DNA of 9,822 bases. Origin: DAOMOP01 sp035444405 (GTDB lineage: Bacteria; Pseudomonadota; Gammaproteobacteria; Burkholderiales; Rhodocyclaceae). Both the position numbers and the translations under genes were made by a program. Of the stretch, positions 1 to 5,706 are shown piece after piece. The stretch lies in the NCBI GenBank assembly GCA_035444405.1, contig DAOMOP010000157.1, positions 1 to 9,822 of the forward strand, given 5' to 3'. The notes beneath the pieces were generated by a model. It saw only the letters and a program-made list of their open reading frames with translations, made no database searches and was not told the origin of the DNA. Positions within the stretch are counted from its first letter, which is position 1. Each line of letters begins with the position of its first letter.

Positions 1-1354
1 ACACGGTGATGATCAGCAGCGAGAAGAACAGCGCCGGCCCGACCTCCTTGCAGGCCTTGATCATGGTCTCGGCGCGCGCCGAGTTCGGGGCGTCGGGCGG
101 CAGACGCTCGAGCCGCTTGTGCGCGTTCTCGATCATCACGATGGCCGCGTCGATCATCGCGCCGATCGCGATCGCGATGCCGCCCAGGCTCATGATGTTC
201 GAGCCCATGTCCATCGCGCGCATCGCGATGAACGCGATCAGGATGCCGATCGGCAGGGTCAGGATCGCCACCAGCGCGCTGCGCACGTGCATCAGGAAGA
301 CGATGCACACCAGCGCGACGATCAGGCTCTCCTCGAGCAGCGTCCACTTGAGGTTCGCGATGGCGCGCTCGATCAGCGTCGAGCGGTCGTACACCGGCAC
401 GATCTCGGTGCCCTCGGGCAGGCCGGCACTGATCTCGGCGATCTTGTCCTTGACGCTGGCGATGACGTCGAGCGCGTTCTCGCCGAAGCGCGCCATCACG
501 ATGCCCGAGGCGACCTCGCCTTCGCCGTTGAGCTCGGCGATGCCGCGACGACCGGCCGGCACCAGCTCGACGCGCGCGACGTCGCGCACCAGCACCGGCG
601 TGCCGCCGTCGCTCTTCAGCACCAGGTCCTCGATGTCGGCGATGCCGCGCAGGTAGCCGAGGCCGCGCACCATGTATTCCTTCTCGGCCATCTCGACGAC
701 GCGCCCGCCGACGTCGCGGTTCGAGCTGCGGATCACCTGGCTCACGCGCTCGAGCGGGATGCCGTAGCTCGCCAGCCGGTGCGGGTCGATCGTGACCTGG
801 TACTCCTTGACGAAGCCGCCGACGCTGGCCACCTCGGCCACGCCTTCGGCCTGTGTGAGCTGGTAGCGCACGTACCAGTCCTGCACGCTGCGCAGGTCGG
901 CGAGCGACTGGTCCTTGCCGGTCAGCGCGTACTGGAACACCCAGCCGACGCCGGTGGCGTCCGGGCCGATCTGCGGTGCGACGCCGGTGGGCAGCCGGCC
1001 CTGCACCGAGCTGAGGTACTCGAGCACGCGCGAGCGCGCCCAGTAGATGTCGGTGCCGTCCTCGAAAATGACGTAAACATAGGAGGCGCCGAACATCGAG
1101 AAGCCGCGCACGACCTTCGCCTTCGGCACCGCCAGCATCGCCGTGGTGAGCGGGTAGGTGACCTGGTCCTCGACCACCTTGGGGGCCTGGCCGGGGTACT
1201 GCGTGTAGACGATGACCTGCACGTCGGACAGATCCGGCAGCGCGTCGAGCGGCGTGTGCTTGAGCGCGTACAGGCCGCCGGCGACGATCGCGGCGCTCAT
1301 CAGCAGCACCAGGAAGACGTTGCGGGCCGACCATTCGATCAGGCGGTTGAGCAT
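1..1354 (-). CDS. cusA: CusA-type Cu/Ag RND efflux pump, N-terminal 451 residues (cut by window edge)
   Basis: This is the inner-membrane proton-driven pump of a tripartite CusCBA system, exporting Cu(I)/Ag(I) through CusB and CusC. The visible part has TM1 at about 12-30, the periplasmic porter region to about 335, and TM2-TM4 from about 338 onward. It carries the Cus signature stretch NIMSLGG, then GAMID, then IVMIEN. Met388, Met400, Asp402 and Met407 align with E. coli CusA Met391, Met403, Asp405 and Met410, offset by three. In E. coli the Asp belongs to the proton relay and the Mets to the metal path. Family members are about 1,040 residues, so roughly 43% is present. The start is set by a GGAGG six bases upstream (1361-1365). 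It lies 153 bp after cusB across a repeat element. The Cu/Ag rather than Co/Zn/Cd assignment rests on the Met residues and the cusF neighbour. Confidence 0.95.
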   Translation of the reverse strand, partial: MLNRLIEWSARNVFLVLLMSAAIVAGGLYALKHTPLDALPDLSDVQVIVYTQYPGQAPKVVEDQVTYPLTTAMLAVPKAKVVRGFSMFGASYVYVIFEDGTDIYWARSRVLEYLSSVQGRLPTGVAPQIGPDATGVGWVFQYALTGKDQSLADLRSVQDWYVRYQLTQAEGVAEVASVGGFVKEYQVTIDPHRLASYGIPLERVSQVIRSSNRDVGGRVVEMAEKEYMVRGLGYLRGIADIEDLVLKSDGGTPVLVRDVARVELVPAGRRGIAELNGEGEVASGIVMARFGENALDVIASVKDKIAEISAGLPEGTEIVPVYDRSTLIERAIANLKWTLLEESLIVALVCIVFLMHVRSALVAILTLPIGILIAFIAMRAMDMGSNIMSLGGIAIAIGAMIDAAIVMIENAHKRLERLPPDAPNSARAETMIKACKEVGPALFFSLLIITV

Positions 1355-1360
1355 GTCAGG

Positions 1361-1365
1361 CCTCC
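1361..1365 (-). promoter_or_regulatory. Ribosome binding site of cusA
   Basis: A perfect GGAGG on the minus strand lies six bases before the ATG at 1354. It fixes the cusA start, and it shows that cusA has its own translation initiation rather than coupling to cusB, whose stop is 153 bp upstream. Confidence 0.8.
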
Positions 1366-1373
1366 TGCCGGGC

Positions 1374-1504
1374 CGCCCCAAGGGGCGTAGCGGGGAATTC
1401 GCGAAGCACGGCTTTGCGCCCGCGTAGCCGGCCGGCTGTGCAAAGCCGGCCGTGGGCGGCCTGTGCCCCCATGGGGGGCAGCGAACGAAGTGAGCGTGGG
1501 GGGC
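1374..1504. repeat. Extragenic GC-rich nested inverted-repeat element between cusB and cusA
   Basis: Most of the 153-bp cusB-cusA gap consists of inverted repeats. They are CGCCCC-AA-GGGGCG (1374-1387); GCGAAGC-acg-GCTTTGC with one G:T pair (1401-1417); GGCCGGCT with a six-base loop and AGCCGGCC (1430-1451); and TGCCCCC-AT-GGGGGGCA (1464-1480), with a second GGGGGGC at 1498-1504 that could compete for the same arm. There is no open frame, T-tract or transposase. The layout resembles the REP-like mosaic elements scattered between genes in many betaproteobacterial genomes; that family match comes from memory and was not searched. In the mRNA it would form a chain of stable hairpins, which could protect the upstream message or lower cusA relative to cusB. 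Confidence 0.65.
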
Positions 1505-1507
1505 GTT

Positions 1508-3046
1508 TCATCTCAGCGACTCCCGTGCGCCGTGGTCCGCCGCAGCGTCGGCGGGCTCGATCGCGACGACGACGAACTCGCCGTTGCCGCGGTCCTCGAA
1601 TTCGAAGCGGATCGGCGTGCCCGATTCGAGTCCCTCGATCAGCGCCGGATCGGCCAGTCCGAACTCCATCGACATTGCCGGCCACTGCAGGTCGGGGATC
1701 GCTTCGTGTGCGAGCATGACCGTGCCGGTGTCGGCGAAGAAATCCTCGAAAGCCCCGTTGGTCGCGTAGCGCGGTGCTCCGGCCGGCTCGTCGCCGGCGC
1801 CGAAGTTGGCGAGCGCCGCCTTCAGGTTGCTCTCGGCGTCGATCAGGAAGTTCGCCGACACGACGACGCGCGCGCCCGCGTCGAGGCCGCTCAGCACCTC
1901 GACATGATCGCGCCCGCGCAGGCCCAGCTCGACCGCCTGCGGGCGGAAGCGCCCTTCGCCTTCGGCGACCAGCACGACCTGCCGGTCGGCGCCGGCGACG
2001 ATCGCCGAGGTCGGCACCGTCAGCCGCGGTTTGGCGCCCGCGGTGGCGAGCTCGACGTGCGCGAACATGCCCGGGCGCAGCAGGCCGTCGGGATTGGCGA
2101 GCTCGAGGCGCACCGGCGTCGTGCGCGTGGCGGCATTCAGCGTCGGGTACAGGTACGACACCTTCGCCTCGAAGTGCCGCCCGGGAAAGGCGTCGATCGA
2201 CACCATGGCGGGCTGGCCGGTCGTCACCCGCGCGATGTCCTGCTCGTAGACGTCGGCGATCACCCACACCGACGACAGGTCGGCAATGCGGTAGATCGCC
2301 ATCCCGGGCGCGAAGCGCATGCCTTCGACGGCGGCCTTGTCGAGCACGATGCCGCTGGCCGGCGCGCGGAAGACGACGCGTTCCGGATTGGCGGCGATGT
2401 CGACGCCGGGCGTCACGCTCCAGTTCTTCAACCGCGCGCGTGCGGCTTCGGCGAGGCGCCGGGCGCTCTCGCGCGCCGCGGGATCTGCTCCGGGGGTGTC
2501 GAGGCGCAGCGACTCGGCGATCGCGAGCTCCTTTTGCGCCGACACCAGCTCGGGGCTGTAGACGGTGAACAGCGGCTGGCCGCGCCGTACCGGGTCGCCG
2601 GTGGCGTCGACGTGCAGCTTTTCGATCCAGCCCTCGAAGCGCGGCGAGACGTCGTGGATGCGCCGCTCGTCGATCTCGACACGGCCGACCGCGCGCACCG
2701 GGGCGTCGAGCACACGCAACTCGGCTTGCGCGGTGCGCACGCCCAGCGTCTGCACGCGCGCCGGGCTGACCTTGACGACGCCGGCGTCGTCGGGCGCGTC
2801 GTCGGCATAGACAGGGATGTAGTCCATGCCCATCGAGTCCTTCTTCGGCACCGGCGAGGTGTCCGGCAGGCCCATCGGATTGCGGTAGTAGAGGATCTTG
2901 CGCTCGCCGNNNNNNNNNNNNNNNNNNNNNNNNNNNNNNNNNNNNNNNNNNNNNNNNNNNNNNNNNNNGGTGCCGGCCCAGTATCCGGCGGCGAGTGCGG
3001 CGGCGAGCGCGGCGGCGATCAGGGTGAGGGTGGCGGCGCGTTTCAC
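1508..3046 (-). CDS. cusB: CusB-type periplasmic adaptor with fused C-terminal CusF domain (contains assembly gap)
   Basis: This is the membrane fusion protein linking CusA to CusC and passing Cu(I)/Ag(I) to the pump. It has 512 codons including 20 unknown ones. A hydrophobic N-terminus (about 5-25) is followed by the unknown segment (27-46). A heavy-metal-binding motif follows (about 50-80), with Met58, Met72 and Met74 matching the three-Met site of E. coli CusB (NPM ... SMGM). Next come the barrel-sandwich, hairpin and beta-barrel adaptor domains to about 415. From about 441 a complete CusF-like fold follows, with His447, Trp455, Met458 and Met460 in the 8/11/13 spacing of E. coli CusF His36, Trp44, Met47 and Met49. 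E. coli CusB lacks this domain. The GTG start overlaps the cusC stop (GTGA), implying translational coupling. The frame stays open across the gap only if the gap's true length preserves phase. Confidence 0.93.
   Translation of the reverse strand: MKRAATLTLIAAALAAALAAGYWAGTXXXXXXXXXXXXXXXXXXXXGERKILYYRNPMGLPDTSPVPKKDSMGMDYIPVYADDAPDDAGVVKVSPARVQTLGVRTAQAELRVLDAPVRAVGRVEIDERRIHDVSPRFEGWIEKLHVDATGDPVRRGQPLFTVYSPELVSAQKELAIAESLRLDTPGADPAARESARRLAEAARARLKNWSVTPGVDIAANPERVVFRAPASGIVLDKAAVEGMRFAPGMAIYRIADLSSVWVIADVYEQDIARVTTGQPAMVSIDAFPGRHFEAKVSYLYPTLNAATRTTPVRLELANPDGLLRPGMFAHVELATAGAKPRLTVPTSAIVAGADRQVVLVAEGEGRFRPQAVELGLRGRDHVEVLSGLDAGARVVVSANFLIDAESNLKAALANFGAGDEPAGAPRYATNGAFEDFFADTGTVMLAHEAIPDLQWPAMSMEFGLADPALIEGLESGTPIRFEFEDRGNGEFVVVAIEPADAAADHGARESLR
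2910..2968. other. Assembly gap (59 N) inside the cusB N-terminus
   Basis: Fifty-nine undetermined bases replace the region coding for about residues 27-46 of CusB, just after the signal/anchor segment. Flanking codons are in the same frame across 59 bases, so the gap length may be real. In relatives this segment is a low-complexity linker rich in Ala and Pro, which in a high-GC genome could be hard to sequence. That explanation is inference. Confidence 0.95.
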
Positions 3047-4341
3047 AGCGGGGCTCCGACGAGTTGTTCGAGTTCGGCCAGGCCGGCACGGGCCTCGACC
3101 TCGGCATCGAGCAGGGCGAGGCGAGTGCGCAGGATGCGGCGCTCGGCCTCGATCAGCGTGTTGAAATTGACGTTGCCCGATTCGTAGCCGGCCTGGGCGG
3201 CGTCGAGGTTGGCCTCGGCCTGCGGCAGCAGCGTGTCGCGCAGCAGGCGGGCCTGGTCGCGACGCGTGTCGATCGCCGCGGTCAGTTCGCCGATGCGCCC
3301 GGACAGCCGTGCCGCGGTTGCGTTGCGCTGTGCCTCGGCGGCCTCGACGCGCCGTTCGGCCTCGCGCTCGCGCGCGCGGCGGCTCGCCTGCTGCAGCGGG
3401 ATGTTCAGCTCGATCATCAGATCCCAGCTGTCGCGACCGCCGCGCGGCCGGTTGTTGGCGAGCGCGACGCCGAAGTCCGGATAACGGTCGCGGTAGGTCA
3501 GCGCGCGCGAATGCTCGGCGGCGGTGAGGGCGGCCTGCTCGCGCCCGAACTCGGGAGAGTGCGCCGCGGCATCCTCGATCAGTGCCGCGAGCGTCAGCGC
3601 CGGCGGCAACGGCGGCAGCACCGCCGGCTCGGCCAGCGGCGCGTCGGGCGCGCGCGGCAGCAGCGCGTTGAGCTTGGCGACGGCGTCGATGCGCCGGCGC
3701 TCGGCTTCGGCGACGTCGATCTTCAGGCTGGTCAGCTCGCCCTGCACCTGGATGGCGTCCTGCTGCGGCACCAGGCCGAGGCCGTAGCGGGTCAGCACGA
3801 TCTGCTCGAGGCCTTCGACGAGCGCGATCGTCTCGCGCAGGATGCGCACCTGGCCGCTCGCCTGGTAGTGGCGCGCGTAGGCGGTCTTGATCGCGCCTTC
3901 GACCTTGAGCCGCGCGGCCGCCGACACGCTGTCGCTGCGATCGGCCAGCGCCTGGGCGACCTGGCCGCGCAGCTCGCGTTTGCCGGCGAACGGCAGCATC
4001 TGGACGATGCGGTAGCGCGTCGCGCCGACCTCGCCGGGGATCAGCGAGGCCGAGCGGCCCGGATTCATCGTGTTCGTGAAGTCCATCAGCTCGAGCTCGA
4101 AGCGCGGATCGGGCAGCGCGGCGGCCGGCTCGACGCGCTCGCGTGCCGCGGCGGCCTCCAGACGCGAGGCGGCGAGCTCGGGATTATGGGCACGCGCGTG
4201 TGCGATCAGGCCGTCGAGTGAGGCGCCCAGAGGCGGTTCGGCGGCAAGGGCCGGTGTCTGCCACAGGGCGAAGGCGAGCGTGATGGCGGCCGCTAGGCGG
4301 CGCCGGCTGCGTTTGAATTGCGCGCGAGGCGGTCTCATCAT
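3043..4341 (-). CDS. cusC: CusC-type outer-membrane efflux channel (TolC/OEP family)
   Basis: This is the outer-membrane factor of the CusCBA complex, a trimeric channel spanning the outer membrane and periplasm. From the start used here it has 432 residues. The signal peptide contains basic residues, a hydrophobic stretch (16-28) and a signal peptidase I site near PALA (30-33). The mature part shows two OEP-type repeats, each rich in Ala, Glu and Arg helices, at about 42-230 and 250-430. The conserved DPRFELEL motif lies at 78-85, and a YESGNVNFNTLIEAER-type helix near 386-401 is typical of metal-efflux channels. No Cys follows the signal peptide, so it should not be lipidated, unlike E. coli CusC. 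The frame stays open further upstream, but that part overlaps cusF and the terminator hairpin, so the double ATG at 4341/4338 is preferred. Only a weak GGGA precedes it. Confidence 0.92.
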   Translation of the reverse strand: MMRPPRAQFKRSRRRLAAAITLAFALWQTPALAAEPPLGASLDGLIAHARAHNPELAASRLEAAAARERVEPAAALPDPRFELELMDFTNTMNPGRSASLIPGEVGATRYRIVQMLPFAGKRELRGQVAQALADRSDSVSAAARLKVEGAIKTAYARHYQASGQVRILRETIALVEGLEQIVLTRYGLGLVPQQDAIQVQGELTSLKIDVAEAERRRIDAVAKLNALLPRAPDAPLAEPAVLPPLPPALTLAALIEDAAAHSPEFGREQAALTAAEHSRALTYRDRYPDFGVALANNRPRGGRDSWDLMIELNIPLQQASRRAREREAERRVEAAEAQRNATAARLSGRIGELTAAIDTRRDQARLLRDTLLPQAEANLDAAQAGYESGNVNFNTLIEAERRILRTRLALLDAEVEARAGLAELEQLVGAPL

Positions 4342-4367
4342 CGTCGATCCCGGTCGGGGTAGGAGAC

Positions 4368-4398
4368 AAAAAAACGCGCCGCGCGCGGGCCGCGGCGC
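4368..4398 (-). terminator. Intrinsic terminator between cusF and cusC
   Basis: On the minus strand GCGCCGCG (4398-4391) pairs perfectly with CGCGGCGC (4383-4376) around a seven-base loop, followed by G and seven Ts (4374-4368). This is a textbook Rho-independent terminator. It starts 19 bases after the cusF stop and its T-tract ends 26 bases before the cusC start. It would end most cusF transcripts and let only part of the RNA polymerase read on into cusCBA, unless cusC has its own promoter. No promoter is obvious in the short remaining space. Confidence 0.85.
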
Positions 4399-4417
4399 AT
4401 CGTGATCGTGGCGGCGA

Positions 4418-4780
4418 TCAGCGCCTGGGCTCGAGCGTGGTGACGACGAATCCGTCGCCGTCGCGTGCGGCCACGAAGCGCACGCGGTCACCGACGGCAA
4501 CGCCGTCGAGCGAAGCCTCTCCCGTCACCGCGAAGACCATGGTCATCGCCGGCATGCCCAGGTTGTCGAGCGGGCCGTGGGCGATGGTCACCTTGTTGCC
4601 CGCGGCGTCGAGGCGGCGCACCGTGCCCTCGGAATAAGTGGCGGCGTCGTGCTTCGCCGCGGCCGGCGCGTGCATTGCGCCATGGCTGTCACCGTGGCCG
4701 TGTGCGCTCATCTCGGCGAGCGCGCTGCCGCTGCTGATCGAAAGGGTGGCAATGGCGGCGAGCAGGATCGGGGATTTCAT
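4418..4780 (-). CDS. cusF: CusF-like periplasmic Cu(I)/Ag(I) chaperone
   Basis: This is a small periplasmic metallochaperone that would bind Cu(I) or Ag(I) and deliver it to CusB. It has 120 residues: a signal peptide ending near ALA-E (20-23), a His/Met-rich N-terminal tail (24-50, with HGHGDSHGAMH), then a CusF five-stranded barrel (51-118). The ligand set is His68, Met79 and Met81 in the family spacing, but the position of E. coli Trp44 is Met76 (GMPAMTM instead of WPEMTM). The fused copy in CusB keeps the Trp. The ATG at 4780 is preferred over an upstream in-frame ATG at 4819 because the signal peptide begins here and AAGGAG lies about 11 bases before it. A strong terminator follows, so it may be made in excess over CusCBA. 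A candidate operator lies about 70-90 bp upstream. Confidence 0.93.
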   Translation of the reverse strand: MKSPILLAAIATLSISSGSALAEMSAHGHGDSHGAMHAPAAAKHDAATYSEGTVRRLDAAGNKVTIAHGPLDNLGMPAMTMVFAVTGEASLDGVAVGDRVRFVAARDGDGFVVTTLEPRR

Positions 4781-4846
4781 CGGAGTGTGTCTCCTTGGTA
4801 GGGGTGGAAAGTGGGCCAAGTATGCTGGGGGGACTCCGACCCGAAG

Positions 4847-4873
4847 CTGACGACAACATTACAGTTCTGTCAG
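4847..4873. promoter_or_regulatory. Candidate CusR/CopR box upstream of cusF
   Basis: Plus strand reads CTGACG-N5-ATTACA-N4-TGTCAG. ATTACA and TGTCAG form an imperfect inverted repeat like the TTACA-N4-TGTAA boxes bound by heavy-metal OmpR-type regulators (CopR/CzcR/CusR). The outer CTGACG is a direct repeat of TTACA-like type, 11 bp (one helical turn) away. The same layout recurs at 5619-5645 with 19 of 27 bases identical. It lies 66-93 bp before the cusF start. A possible -10, CATACT, is at 4824-4819 on the minus strand, without a good -35, as expected for an activated promoter. Binding is inferred. Confidence 0.65.
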
Positions 4874-4919
4874 GAACGCGATGCCGCGTGAGACGCCCTC
4901 CGCGCCCGGGCAGCGCGGG

Positions 4920-5513
4920 TCATTGCGCCGCGGGCGCTCCGGGCATGGCCCGCTGCTGCTGCATTTGCATTTGCATCTGCATCATCATCTGCATCATGTC
5001 GAGACGCTTTTCCATCATCTCCATGCGCTTTTGCATCAGCTCGACGTGCTGCCGACGCAGCGCCTCGATCTCGGGTTGCGTCGTCGGCGTGCCGGCGGAG
5101 CCCGTGCCGCCCATCCCCATGCCCATGCCGCCCATGCCCATGCCGCCCATGCCCATGCCACCCATCATGCCCATCCCCATGCGTCCCGGCGCTCCGCCGG
5201 ACATCATCGGGCAGTTCGCGACGTCTGCCATCATCGCTTCGAGGTCGGCCATCTGCTCGCCCATCATGTCCATGCGCGCCTGCGGGTCGGTGCTCTCGCG
5301 CATCGCCTTCATGCGCTCCTGGAGCGCCTGCAGTCGCGCTGCCGGCGTCGTCGCGGTATCGGCCGGCTGCGCGCCTTCGGTGTCGGCTTGCGCCACCGGC
5401 GGATGGTGGGCGCTGTGCTCGTCGGCAGGCGGCGTCGCGGCGATCGCGGCGTTCGTCAAGGTCAATGCTGCGGCCATCGCGAGCCACAGGCTGCTGTTGC
5501 GTGGTGCTTTCAT
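4920..5513 (-). CDS. Exported methionine-rich protein with GM repeats and coiled-coil flanks, likely copper-binding
   Basis: I do not recognise a named family. The product has 197 residues, of which 36 are Met (18%). A signal peptide (about 6-26, NAAIAA) is followed by a His-containing segment (33-38). A charged helix with Met clusters spans about 58-97, with a single Cys at 101 before PMM. A Gly-Met tract at 112-136 has repeating GGMGM. A second long helix at 147-187 is dense in Met and Gln, suggesting a coiled coil. Met-rich periplasmic segments bind Cu(I)/Ag(I) in CopA/PcoA, CopB and similar proteins, so a metal sponge or scaffold role is likely by analogy and by its place between cusF and cusRS. 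The start at 5513 is chosen because AGGAG lies six bases before it; an ATG at 5519 directly abuts that site. An operator-like box lies 106-132 bp upstream. Confidence 0.82.
   Translation of the reverse strand: MKAPRNSSLWLAMAAALTLTNAAIAATPPADEHSAHHPPVAQADTEGAQPADTATTPAARLQALQERMKAMRESTDPQARMDMMGEQMADLEAMMADVANCPMMSGGAPGRMGMGMMGGMGMGGMGMGGMGMGMGGTGSAGTPTTQPEIEALRRQHVELMQKRMEMMEKRLDMMQMMMQMQMQMQQQRAMPGAPAAQ
5116..5160. repeat. Three tandem 15-bp repeats encoding the Gly-Met tract
   Basis: Plus strand CCCATGCCCATGCCG occurs at 5116-5130 and 5131-5145, and a third time with one mismatch at 5146-5160. Each copy encodes five residues of the GGMGM type on the minus strand. Because the unit is a multiple of three, slippage would change the number of Met ligands without breaking the frame. 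Confidence 0.85.
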
Positions 5514-5519
5514 GTCCAT

Positions 5520-5524
5520 CTCCT
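5520..5524 (-). promoter_or_regulatory. Ribosome binding site of the Met-rich gene
   Basis: AGGAG on the minus strand ends six bases before the ATG at 5513. It decides between that ATG and an in-frame ATG at 5519 that immediately follows the site and is too close to be used. Confidence 0.75.
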
Positions 5525-5618
5525 GGTCTGGTTGGTGAGGCGTGCCGAATCTGCACGAGCGTGGAGGGCGCGTCGCGAGGTTTCGAATCCATGATGAGCC
5601 GCGCCGGCGCACAGAATC

Positions 5619-5645
5619 CTGACGGCCCGATTACATCTCTGTTAA
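5619..5645. promoter_or_regulatory. Candidate CusR/CopR box in the divergent region (Met-rich gene and cusRS)
   Basis: Plus strand reads CTGACG-N5-ATTACA-N4-TGTTAA, the same arrangement as the box before cusF: the first two half-sites are identical in sequence and spacing. It lies 61-88 bp before the regulator's ATG and 106-132 bp before the divergent Met-rich gene, so one site could serve both. A weak -10-like CAGAAT (5673-5678) lies 27 bp downstream toward the regulator. The rest of this 193-bp intergenic region shows no gene or other clear site. Confidence 0.65.
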
Positions 5646-5706
5646 CTTCGCGCCGTGGGGGGCGCAGGCTGGCAGAATGCGGGCGTGTAGTTGGCGGGCA
5701 ACGACA

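Noticed and set aside
119..1390. Plus-strand open frame of 423 codons
   Set aside because: It lies opposite cusA, is rich in His, Arg, Asp and Ala with no domain, and is the usual antisense shadow of a high-GC gene.
1355..1507. Insertion sequence or transposon remnant between cusB and cusA
   Set aside because: There is no transposase fragment, target duplication or terminal inverted repeat pair; only extragenic-type hairpins are seen.
1463..3187. Plus-strand open frame of 574 codons
   Set aside because: It runs opposite cusB, crosses the N gap and the extragenic repeat, and has no recognisable domain; the opposite strand holds a clear CusB.
3064..4221. Plus-strand open frame of 385 codons
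   Set aside because: It is the shadow of cusC, with low-complexity Arg/Gly/Ala composition and no family features.
3043..4500. Longer cusC starting at 4500
   Set aside because: It would overlap cusF and translate through the terminator stem; the signal peptide starts at the ATG pair 4341/4338.
4418..4819. Longer cusF starting at 4819
   Set aside because: The extra 13 residues precede a normal signal peptide, and the AAGGAG site sits before the ATG at 4780.
4900..4918. Hairpin CCGCGC-N7-GCGCGG just after the Met-rich gene, considered as a terminator
   Set aside because: The stem is only 6 bp and no T-tract follows on the minus strand.
5116..5160. Short regular repeats considered as a CRISPR fragment
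   Set aside because: The 15-bp units are directly adjacent with no spacers and code for Gly-Met residues inside a gene.
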